Assembly: GCF_014873915.1 (NCBI RefSeq)
Contig: NZ_JADBEJ010000001.1
Span: 1,488,001-1,552,000, forward strand
DNA: 64,000 bases
Direction: 5' to 3'
Source of the DNA: Amycolatopsis roodepoortensis
GTDB taxonomy: Bacteria; Actinomycetota; Actinomycetes; Mycobacteriales; Pseudonocardiaceae
Shown piece by piece: positions 53,952 through 61,855 of the stretch. A program made the translations under genes and the position numbers. Each line of letters starts with the position of its first letter. Within the stretch, counting starts at the first letter, position 1. The notes beneath the pieces were generated by a model that was given only the letters and a program-made list of their open reading frames with translations, was not told the DNA's origin and made no database searches.

Positions 53952-54860
53952 TCATTCGGCGCTGGTGCTGAACGAGTCGGCCTGTCCGCGCAACGGAACG
54001 CTCGGGCGGCCGTCGACGCCGACCGGAACGGTGCCGACGGAGGTGACCCGTTCACCCCGGCGGTGTGCCTTGCCGTAGTCGTAGATGGCGTAGTGCATCG
54101 TCGACTGGTTGTCCCAGATGGCGAGGTCTCCCTGGCGCCAGCGCCAGCGCACGGTGTTCTCCGGCTTCGTCGCGTACTCGTGCAGCATGCGGATCAGGTC
54201 GCGGCCGGCCTGCGGGCTGTAGCCGATCACGCGGCGGGCGAAGCCACCGATCAGCAGCGATCGTTCCCCCGTCTCTGGATGCACGCGGACCGCGGGGTGG
54301 TCGGCTTCGAAGATCGAGGCGAGGTAGTTCGCGCGAAAACTCTGGTCGCCGTCGTAGGTGTCGTCGGTGTAGTCGGAGTCGTTCGAGTGCACGATCCGCA
54401 GTCCGTCGGCGAGGGTGCGCAGCCCCTCGGGAAGGCTGTCGTAGGCGATCGCGGTGTTCGCCCACAGGGTGTCCCCGCCCAGCGGGGGATTGACCTTGTT
54501 GTGCAGGAACGCGAACGAGGGCGGCTGCGCGAGGTAGGTCAGGTCGGTGTGCCAGTGGTTCGCCCTGGTGCCTTCGCCGCGCGAATCCATTTCCCGCACC
54601 AGCGGCCGTTCCTCCGGGCCGCCGTAGATCGGGTGCCCCAGCGTCAACGGGCCGAAGCGCTGGGCGAACGCCACCTGGCTGTCGTAGTCCAGGCCTTGAT
54701 CCCGCAGGAACACCACCTTGTGGTCGAGCAACGCCTTGCGAATGCCGGCGATGGTCTGGTCGCTGAGCGGGCCGGTGGTGTCCACGCCGTGGATCTCGGC
54801 GCCGACGTTCCCGGCCAGCCGAGTGATCTCGATATCGGCCGGCGCGATGGTCTCGGTCAT
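53952..54860 (-). CDS. TauD/TfdA-family Fe(II)/2-oxoglutarate dioxygenase
   Basis: This 302-residue enzyme has the TauD metal motif HWHTDLTY (H-x-D) and the distal histidine in DNQSTMHYAIYDYG. The 2-oxoglutarate-binding arginine is probably in RRGERVTSVG near the C-terminus. It is of normal length for the family. It likely hydroxylates a building block or the assembled product. ATG 54860 is used; nearby upstream DNA contains the TTGCCAA-n2-TTGGCAA palindrome. Confidence 0.88.
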   Translation of the reverse strand: MTETIAPADIEITRLAGNVGAEIHGVDTTGPLSDQTIAGIRKALLDHKVVFLRDQGLDYDSQVAFAQRFGPLTLGHPIYGGPEERPLVREMDSRGEGTRANHWHTDLTYLAQPPSFAFLHNKVNPPLGGDTLWANTAIAYDSLPEGLRTLADGLRIVHSNDSDYTDDTYDGDQSFRANYLASIFEADHPAVRVHPETGERSLLIGGFARRVIGYSPQAGRDLIRMLHEYATKPENTVRWRWRQGDLAIWDNQSTMHYAIYDYGKAHRRGERVTSVGTVPVGVDGRPSVPLRGQADSFSTSAE

Positions 54861-54928
54861 GGGGCAAGCCTTTCTCTGGTTGCTCGGACAGACGTCGAGG
54901 GAGGGCAGACCGGAGGTTCGGAGCCATG

Positions 54929-55063
54929 CTGCCAGAAGTTGCCAAACTTGGCAATTTCTGGTGGTTGGACGGTAAGTGCAGCGATGGCATGGCCGAACTC
55001 GACGTGGCGGGGCAAGCGCAAACCGTTTGCTAATCCAGGCATAGGCTGGCAATATTTTTGCCA
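54929..55063. promoter_or_regulatory. TTGCCA-type elements between the TauD and MFS genes
   Basis: CTGCCA (54929), TTGCCA (54939) and the inverted copy at 54949-54954 form a 7-2-7 inverted repeat (54939-54954). TTGCTA (55027) and TTGCCA (55058) lie nearer the MFS start. The spacings are not multiples of 11, so this is a variant or degenerate arrangement. Confidence 0.45.
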
Positions 55064-56295
55064 TGCTGGGTGCCGAGGTCGGAGAAAGCACGGTTTCGCC
55101 GGGCGGCCGCCGGGTGCGCGTGGTACTGGCGGTGGATCAGCTGCTGGTCGCGCTCGGTCTGTTCAGCCTTTTCCCGGTGCTGGGGGTGATGCTGGCATCG
55201 CGGGGATCGGCGTCGAACGCGGCACTGGTCGGTGTGGGACTCTTCTGCTACACGGCGTCGGCCGGCCTTTCCGCCTTGCTACTCAATCGGTGGCTGCCCC
55301 GGCTGAGCTATCGGCACGGCATGGCGGGCAGCGCGCTGTTGTCGGCCGTGGCGTTCGGGCTGCTTCCCTATGTCCGTGCGGGCTGGGTGCTGTGCGGGCT
55401 GCTCGTGCTCGCCGGGCTCGGCGTGAGTGTCCACTTTGTCCTGTCGAGGGTGTTCGTCGCCGAACTGGTGCGAGACGACATCGGCCGCAACCGGATCTAC
55501 TCCCTGCTGCAGATCGCGGTGAACGCCGCGGCCGCGGTGGGACCGCTGGTCGCGAGCGTGACGTTCGCCGTCGACCCGCGGTTGCTGCTCGCCTTCGTTT
55601 CCCTGTGCTACGTCGGCGGCGCCGCGTCACTGTGCTTCGCCATGCCGTCCCGGGAATATCCGCCGTCCACCAGCGGCCGGTGGCCGGTCAGCCGGGCCGT
55701 CCTCGGGAGAGCCCTTCGCAGCGCGGAAATCGTGCGGGTGCTGGTGGTGTGCGTGGTGGGCGCGTTCGTCTACGCCCAGTTCTTCTCCGCCTTCGCGCTC
55801 TTCGTCGCCGACTCGGTCAGCTCGGTGGCTTTGCGCGCGGGTCTGCTCGCCGCTCCCGCGATACTGATCGTGCTGCTGCAGGCCGCCGTGACCAAGGTGG
55901 TCACCCGGCTGCTCGAGGCGGGGGTCAAACCGTTCACCGTGCTCGGTGCGGGGACCATGGTGTTCGGTGTGGCGATGCTGTTCCTGGGGGCGGGACTGCC
56001 GCTGGTGGCCGGCGCGGTTCTCGCGGCGGCGATGTTCTCCTTGGCGGAGATGCTGTTCACCCCGATGGTGAGCACGGCGTTCGCCGGGCTGCCGATCGAG
56101 TCAAGCCTGGAGTCGTTCAACCTGCGGCAGGTCTGCTGGACCGTCGGCGAGGCGCTCGGTTCGCTGGCGGGCGGCGGCCTTTACCTGTGGTTGCGGCTTC
56201 GCGGGGAAGCCTGGCTCTACTGGCATTTGCTCGCTTGGCCGACCTTGGCGGGCATCGGCGTTCTGCTGGTCGTTTCCGCCCGTCGCCGGGCCTGA
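55063..56295 (+). CDS. Major facilitator superfamily transporter (second copy)
   Basis: This 410-residue protein has about twelve hydrophobic helices and the helix 4-5 stretch SRVFVAELVRDDIGRNRIYSLLQIAVNAAAAVGPLVA. ATG 55063 lies inside the last TTGCCA copy, so the transcript may be leaderless or the true start may be downstream. It probably exports the NRPS-PKS product or a toxic intermediate. It is unrelated in detail to the MFS at 18497. Confidence 0.82.
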   Translation: MLGAEVGESTVSPGGRRVRVVLAVDQLLVALGLFSLFPVLGVMLASRGSASNAALVGVGLFCYTASAGLSALLLNRWLPRLSYRHGMAGSALLSAVAFGLLPYVRAGWVLCGLLVLAGLGVSVHFVLSRVFVAELVRDDIGRNRIYSLLQIAVNAAAAVGPLVASVTFAVDPRLLLAFVSLCYVGGAASLCFAMPSREYPPSTSGRWPVSRAVLGRALRSAEIVRVLVVCVVGAFVYAQFFSAFALFVADSVSSVALRAGLLAAPAILIVLLQAAVTKVVTRLLEAGVKPFTVLGAGTMVFGVAMLFLGAGLPLVAGAVLAAAMFSLAEMLFTPMVSTAFAGLPIESSLESFNLRQVCWTVGEALGSLAGGGLYLWLRLRGEAWLYWHLLAWPTLAGIGVLLVVSARRRA

Positions 56296-56310
56296 GTCCG
56301 GACCGCGCGA

Positions 56311-57516
56311 TCAGCCTGGAGTGAGCACGATCTCGCTGGAGAACCACGAGGCGAGCCGCCGGATCCGGTCCGCGGTGTCGTGTTCGTCGGTCCCCTCGAC
56401 CACGGCCGTTCCGGCGTGGATGTTGGACGCGGTGGACGAGTCGGCCAGCGTGTCACCGGGGCGTGACCGCAGCGCGACATGGCGGACACCGGGCCGCGCG
56501 AGGATTTCCCGCTCGCCGGGACAAGAGCGCAGCGTGCCCGGCCCGGTGGCGAGGAAGACGTCTCCGAACCAGCCGTCCGCGACGTCGGGCGCCACGGCGG
56601 AGCCCAGTTCCAGCACCGCTCTCGCCCACTCGTCGTGCAGGTCCACCCCGTGCTGGAGGCGGATCATCTCGTCGAACGACCCGCCGGGGATCCGGCCACC
56701 GCATTCGCCGAACACCAGCCGGTCGTCGTTTTCGAAGACCTCCAGATGGAACACCCCGTCGCGGTGCCGCAACGCGGCCATGCAGCGATCGGCCAGTGCC
56801 CGGCAACGATCGTAGAGTTTGTCGCACGCCAGCGGATGCTGCACCACGGTCGCGACGATGCCGCCCTCGCGGATCGCCAGCACGTTGTCCAGGTAGCGGC
56901 CGACGGAGACGAACAGCACGCGGCCGTCGCGCACGATCCCGTCCACATGCAGTTCGGGTCCGTCGATCCATTCCTCGGCGAGCCACGGCCCGGCCGCGAC
57001 GTCCAGCTCGCGCGCCAGTTCGAGGCGGGCCGCCGGGGTGCGCCAAGCTCGCACGCCCCGCGTGCCGGAGTCGGCCAGCGGCTTGAGCGCCCCGCGCGAG
57101 TGGTCGAACGCCGCCAGATCCCCAGGCTGGACCACGAGTGCCGACTCCGCGACGGGAATGCCTGCCGCCCGGATGCTTCGCTTCTGGAGATCCTTGTCGC
57201 GCATCAACAACGCGTCCGCCGCGGAGTGCGGCGCCCGTGGCCCGCCGACCACGGAGGCGTTGACGAGGGTGAACTCGTATTGGCTGCACACCACATCGAA
57301 GGCGTCCACCGAGATCCCGCGACGTTGCAGCCCGGCCAGGGTGGATTCGGTGTCGGCCGGGTCCCGCACCGGCACGACGTGCGCGTCGTCGAGTACGCCC
57401 TCCCGGTCGCGATCTTCACCCGCGGCGAGTACGCAGGTGACCTCGGCGCCGAGCGCGTGCAGGGCCCGCACCGCTTCCGGACGCCAGCCGATGAGCAGGA
57501 CATTCCCCTTCGCCAT
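56311..57516 (-). CDS. ATP-grasp ligase
   Basis: This 401-residue carboxylate-amine/thiol ligase shows the ATP-grasp signature in FGECGGRIPGG and the central-domain stretch AEEWIDGPELHVDGIVRDG. It probably activates a carboxylate as acyl phosphate and joins it to an amine, as in dipeptide and amino-acid ligases of natural product clusters. ATG 57516 has GAAGGA six bases upstream. It lies 22 bp after the P450 gene on the same strand. Confidence 0.88.
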   Translation of the reverse strand: MAKGNVLLIGWRPEAVRALHALGAEVTCVLAAGEDRDREGVLDDAHVVPVRDPADTESTLAGLQRRGISVDAFDVVCSQYEFTLVNASVVGGPRAPHSAADALLMRDKDLQKRSIRAAGIPVAESALVVQPGDLAAFDHSRGALKPLADSGTRGVRAWRTPAARLELARELDVAAGPWLAEEWIDGPELHVDGIVRDGRVLFVSVGRYLDNVLAIREGGIVATVVQHPLACDKLYDRCRALADRCMAALRHRDGVFHLEVFENDDRLVFGECGGRIPGGSFDEMIRLQHGVDLHDEWARAVLELGSAVAPDVADGWFGDVFLATGPGTLRSCPGEREILARPGVRHVALRSRPGDTLADSSTASNIHAGTAVVEGTDEHDTADRIRRLASWFSSEIVLTPG

Positions 57517-57538
57517 CAAGTGTCCTTCCTCCGCCCGG

Positions 57539-58708
57539 TCAGACGGATGCCAGCCGTACGGGCAGGGTTTCGGGTCCGCTGACGGCGATCGAGCGCACCC
57601 TGGCCGCGGGCCCGTCTTGTTCGATTCGGTGTGGTGTGTCGAGGAGTTCGGTGAGCAGGAGCCGGGCCTGTGCCCTGGCCAGGACGCTGCCGAGGCAGAA
57701 ATGCTCGCCCCCGCCGAGCGCGAGATGGCGGTTCGGGGCCCGCCCGATGTCGAAGCGGCCGGCCTCCGGGAACACCTCTTCGTCGCGGTTGGCCGAGGGG
57801 ACCCACAGCACGACCCAGTCGCCCGCTTCGATCCGCTGCCCGCCGATCACCACCGGCTCCGTCACCGAACGCATGCTGTGGACCGCGCTGGATGTCCAGC
57901 GCAGGATCTCCTCGATCGCCGGGGCCAGCAGATCGCGATCGGCTCGCAGCCGCTCCCATTCGCCGGGGTGTTCGAGGAAGGCCTCTATCCCGCCCGCCAG
58001 CGCCAGCCGTCCGTTTTCCGTGGCACCGACCAGATTCTCGCAGTTGAGGAGGATCTCCTCCTCGGGGAGCAGTTCTCCTTGAACGGTGTCCCCGGCCAGC
58101 AGGCTCACCACGTCGTCGGCGGGGTCGGCCATCCTGGCGTACATCAGATCGATGAAGTACCGCATGAGTTCCTGGTGTGCGGCAAGGGAAACTCCCGCTT
58201 CGAACGCCTCGTTGGTCCACTGGTAGAGCTGTTCGTGATCCTCGTCGGGCACGCCCATGATGTGCCCGATCGTGTACATGGAAAGCCGTCCGACGACGTC
58301 GTGGACGAAGTCGAACCGCTCCCGCTCGATCGCTTCGGCGAGGATCGTGCGCACGGCCGTGCGCATGTACTCCTCCAGCCCCCGGACCGCGCGGGTGGTG
58401 AACCGGCCGGCGACCACGGCACGGAGATCCTTGTGCCGTGGCGGATCGGTCAGCGCCAGCGTCATTCCGGCACCGGGATCCTCGCCGAGCTTCGACGGGC
58501 GCAACAGCACCCCGCGTGCGGAGCTGAACACCTTCGGATCGCGATAGGCGGCACGCACGTCCTCGTATCTCGTCAGCGACCAGAACGCGGGAAGGTCGGT
58601 CGCTTCGTGCCGGTGCACCGGCGAGTGCCCGCGCATCCAGTGCCACACCGCGTGGGGATCGCCGTCCGCGTGCAGTGCGGGATCGGTGAGCCGGGCGGGA
58701 TCGGTCAT
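57539..58708 (-). CDS. Cytochrome P450
   Basis: This 389-residue soluble P450 has the heme motif GGGEHFCLGSVLARAQ and the helix-K and meander segments. The I-helix oxygen-binding motif, normally [AG]G-x-[DE]-T, reads VGATENG, so the canonical glycine is Ala and the threonine is Asn. This can weaken proton delivery and may alter the chemistry. It likely oxidises a carrier-bound or free intermediate of the hybrid pathway. It is in an operon with the ATP-grasp gene. It is divergent from the PKS gene across a TTGCCA-rich region. Confidence 0.92.
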   Translation of the reverse strand: MTDPARLTDPALHADGDPHAVWHWMRGHSPVHRHEATDLPAFWSLTRYEDVRAAYRDPKVFSSARGVLLRPSKLGEDPGAGMTLALTDPPRHKDLRAVVAGRFTTRAVRGLEEYMRTAVRTILAEAIERERFDFVHDVVGRLSMYTIGHIMGVPDEDHEQLYQWTNEAFEAGVSLAAHQELMRYFIDLMYARMADPADDVVSLLAGDTVQGELLPEEEILLNCENLVGATENGRLALAGGIEAFLEHPGEWERLRADRDLLAPAIEEILRWTSSAVHSMRSVTEPVVIGGQRIEAGDWVVLWVPSANRDEEVFPEAGRFDIGRAPNRHLALGGGEHFCLGSVLARAQARLLLTELLDTPHRIEQDGPAARVRSIAVSGPETLPVRLASV

Positions 58709-58752
58709 GGCTGGCTCCTCGGACAGGGCGGGTGGCTTGCCCGCTCAGCGGG

Positions 58753-58810
58753 TTGCCAACTTCTGCCAACAAGGTTGCCATTGCTTGGCACGAATGGCAA
58801 TCTGTTGCCA
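58753..58810 (+). promoter_or_regulatory. TTGCCA repeats upstream of the PKS gene
   Basis: TTGCCA at 58753-58758 and 58775-58780 are exactly 22 nt apart. The second is followed after 17 nt by CAATCT, a weak -10. Another TTGCCA is at 58805 and an inverted copy at 58795-58800. The region serves the divergent P450 and PKS genes. Confidence 0.65.
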
Positions 58811-58858
58811 TGTATCCGTGCGTGAAGGGCCCGGAGGCGGGAACCGAAGGGGTGGGGA

Positions 58859-61855
58859 ATGGAGCGCGACCGGTCCTTGGACCTTGCCGTCACCGGAATG
58901 GCGATCCGCGTGCCCGGCGCCGCCGACCTGGCCGCGTGGTGGGCGGCGCTGCTCGACGGCCGGACGCTGACCACCCGGCTGACCCGCGACGAGCTGTCCG
59001 AGGCCGGGGTGCCCGCGGATCTCGCGGATGACCCCGACTACGTCCCCGTCCGCGGCAGGCTGGCCGACGCGGACCGCTTCGACAACACGTTGTTACGGGT
59101 GGGTGCCCGCGACGCCGAACTGATGGATCCCCAGCACCGCCTGATGCTCGAGGTCGCGTGGGAGGCGATGGAGGACGCCGCTGCCTGCCGTCCCGGCGGC
59201 GACCGGGTGACCGCCGTGTTCGCCAGCGGCAGTGGCAGCGGCTACCTGCGCACCATGCTGGCCAACGGACCGCTGGACCCGCAGACCCTCGATCAGGCCA
59301 TCCACGGCACCGACCCGGATTTCATCGCCAGCCTGGTGTCCTACAAGCTCGGGCTCACCGGGCTCGCGGTCGGGGTGCAGACCGCCTGTTCGTCGTCGTT
59401 GGTCGGGCTGCACCTCGCCGGGCAGGCGCTGCTGAACGGCGACTGCGACCAGGCCGTCGTCGTGGCCGCGGGCATCGACTTCCCCCAGGGCGGGCATTTG
59501 CACGTCCCCGGCGGCATCCAGTCGGCATCCGGCGACTGCCGCCCCTTCGACGAGAACGCCGATGGCGTCGTCGCGGGATCCGGTGTGGCGGCGGTGGTCC
59601 TGCGCCGCCTGTCGGACGTACTCGACGACGGTCCGCAGCCGCACGGCGTCATCCTCGGCTCGGCGGTCAACAACGACGGGATGGCGAAGGTCGGCTACTA
59701 CGCCCCTTCGGCCACCGGGCAGGAAGCGGTGATCCGCGCCGCGCTCGCGGCCGCCGACGTCGAGGCGGAGTCCCTCGGTTACCTCGAGGCCCACGCCACC
59801 GGAACCCGGGTCGGCGACCCCATCGAGTGGTCGGCGGCGTCGGCCGCGCTTTCCGGGATGGGCGCGGCGCCGGGGCAGGTGGCCGTCGGTGCGCTCAAGG
59901 CCAACATCGGGCACCTGGACTCCGCCTCCGGTCTCGCCTCGCTCATCAAGACGATGCTGGTGCTGCGGGACGGGCTCGTGCCGCCGGTGGCGGGCTTCAC
60001 CCGGTTGAACCCGCTGCTCGAACCGGCGGATTCGCCGCTGTACGTCCCGACCAAGTGTGAGAAATGGTCCGGCCCCGAGCCTCGCCGGGCGGGGGTGAGT
60101 TCGTTCGGTATCGGTGGCACGAACGCCCATGTCGTCCTCGAACAGGCACCCGTGCTCGCCGCGGACGGTGCCGCCGTCGACGTCGACCGGCTGGTGGTGC
60201 TGTCCGCCGCGGACGCGGGGGCGCTCACCCGATCTGCCGAGCGGCTTGCCACGTTCCTGTCCGCCGAGCGGCCGCCTGCCGGAGACGTCTCGTTCACCCT
60301 CGCCGCGGGCCGGGCCGAACTCGCCCACCGGCTGGCCGTGGCCGGCCGCGATCCGCTGGAACTCGCGGAACGCCTCACCAGTGGATCCGGGGTCGTGCGG
60401 GCCGAGCGCCCGGCCGAAGGCGGCGCACCGGTGGTGTTCCTGTTCCCCGGCCAGGGCACTCAGCGGCCGGGGATGGCGGCCGCCTTCGCCGACGCGCTGC
60501 CCGGATTCGGGGAGGTGCTGGAACGGTGCCTCGACGCGTTCGCGCCGCCGCTCGCGGAGCGAGTGCGTGCGGCGCTGTCCGATCCGGGGTTTCCAGCGAC
60601 CGAACTGGCCGCGACCGATCTCGCCCAGCCCGCGCTGTTCGCGGTGGAGTACGCGGCCGCGGTGGCGTTGAGCGAGCTGGGTGTCGAGCCGGTCGCGCTC
60701 GCCGGGCACAGCCTCGGCGAGATCACCGCCGCCTGCTTCGCCGGGATTCTCGACCTTCGCAGCGCCGCCCGGTTCGTGGCCGCCCGCGGGCTCGCCATGC
60801 ACCAGTGTCCACAGGGGACGATGCTCGCGCTCGGCTGTGACGGGGAATCGGCGATGGCGCTGGCGGTCGAGGCGGGCGCGGACGTGGAGCTCGCGTCGGC
60901 CAACGGGCCGGACAGCTGTGTGCTGGCCGGCGCTTCGGACGAGGTGGCCGCCTTCCGGCGTTTCCTCGGCGATCGCGTGCACGCGAAGGCCCTGCACACC
61001 TCCCATGCCTTCCACACCAAGCTGATCGAGCCCGCTTTGCCCGCGCTGGCAAGGGAATTGGCGGGGGTGAAGCTCGGCAGCCCACGGCTGCCGCTCGTCT
61101 CGAACCGCACCGGCGAGCTGCTGGACCCGGGTGCGGTGATCGGCCCGCGCGATTATGTCGAGCAGGCCCGCCACCCGGTGCGGTTCGGCGACGGGCTCGC
61201 GGCGATCGCGCGGCGGTTTCCCGGCGCCCTGCTGGTCGAAGTCGGGCCGGGGCGGGCGTTGTCCGGGCTGGCCGAGGCGGTGGGGCTGGCCACCGTCCCG
61301 TTGTCGGCACAGCGGACGCCGGCCCCCGGACGTGAAGTGCTCGGCGCGCTCGGGGAGTTGTGGGTGCGCGGTCAGCCGCTCGCGATCACGTCCGTGTGCG
61401 CGGACGGACGTCGGATCCACCTGCCCGGTTACCCGTTCGGAGGACCGCGGTGGATGGCACCCGAGCTGGGGAGAAAGCCCGTCACCGCCGAAGAAACGGC
61501 GCCGGAGACCCCGGTCGACGCTCCGCCGGGCCCGGCGGAACTGCTGACCGCGCTGTGGCAGGAGCTGCTCGGTACGCCGGAGGTCGGCGCGGAGTCGGAC
61601 TTCTTCGAGCTGGGCGGTGATTCGCTGCTGATCACGCATCTCGCCCGGCGCGTCCACCAGAGACTGGGGGTGCGGGTGCCCTTGCGGGCGATGCTCGCGG
61701 GCCGCACCCTCAGCCGTCAGATCGCCGTCCTGACCGAAAGCCTGCGGCGGGCGGAACCGGCCGAACCACCCGGTGGCCCTGCCGTGGCCCCCGGCCCGAA
61801 CACCGCATCCGACCATCGCCGGAGGAGTTGTGATGTTCTCGTTGCGACAGAGTGA
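58859..61855 (+). CDS. Type I PKS module, KS-AT-ACP
   Basis: This 998-residue protein has a ketosynthase (residues 8-430) with the active-site C177 (in QTACSSSL) and histidines in EAHATGTRVGD and KANIGHLDSASG. An acyltransferase follows (about 520-830) with GHSLGE and a HAFH motif that indicates malonyl-CoA. A carrier domain (about 900-975) has GGDSLL. There are no reductive domains, so the extended unit stays a beta-ketone. It needs an upstream acyl or peptidyl carrier partner, perhaps the A-PCP protein encoded next. It has a TTA codon at residue 79 (59093-59095). The stop overlaps the next gene by 23 bp. Confidence 0.93.
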   Translation: MERDRSLDLAVTGMAIRVPGAADLAAWWAALLDGRTLTTRLTRDELSEAGVPADLADDPDYVPVRGRLADADRFDNTLLRVGARDAELMDPQHRLMLEVAWEAMEDAAACRPGGDRVTAVFASGSGSGYLRTMLANGPLDPQTLDQAIHGTDPDFIASLVSYKLGLTGLAVGVQTACSSSLVGLHLAGQALLNGDCDQAVVVAAGIDFPQGGHLHVPGGIQSASGDCRPFDENADGVVAGSGVAAVVLRRLSDVLDDGPQPHGVILGSAVNNDGMAKVGYYAPSATGQEAVIRAALAAADVEAESLGYLEAHATGTRVGDPIEWSAASAALSGMGAAPGQVAVGALKANIGHLDSASGLASLIKTMLVLRDGLVPPVAGFTRLNPLLEPADSPLYVPTKCEKWSGPEPRRAGVSSFGIGGTNAHVVLEQAPVLAADGAAVDVDRLVVLSAADAGALTRSAERLATFLSAERPPAGDVSFTLAAGRAELAHRLAVAGRDPLELAERLTSGSGVVRAERPAEGGAPVVFLFPGQGTQRPGMAAAFADALPGFGEVLERCLDAFAPPLAERVRAALSDPGFPATELAATDLAQPALFAVEYAAAVALSELGVEPVALAGHSLGEITAACFAGILDLRSAARFVAARGLAMHQCPQGTMLALGCDGESAMALAVEAGADVELASANGPDSCVLAGASDEVAAFRRFLGDRVHAKALHTSHAFHTKLIEPALPALARELAGVKLGSPRLPLVSNRTGELLDPGAVIGPRDYVEQARHPVRFGDGLAAIARRFPGALLVEVGPGRALSGLAEAVGLATVPLSAQRTPAPGREVLGALGELWVRGQPLAITSVCADGRRIHLPGYPFGGPRWMAPELGRKPVTAEETAPETPVDAPPGPAELLTALWQELLGTPEVGAESDFFELGGDSLLITHLARRVHQRLGVRVPLRAMLAGRTLSRQIAVLTESLRRAEPAEPPGGPAVAPGPNTASDHRRRSCDVLVATE

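Noticed and set aside
59093..61816. Open reading frame of 907 codons on the minus strand
   Set aside because: Antisense shadow of the KS-AT-ACP gene, with no recognisable domain.
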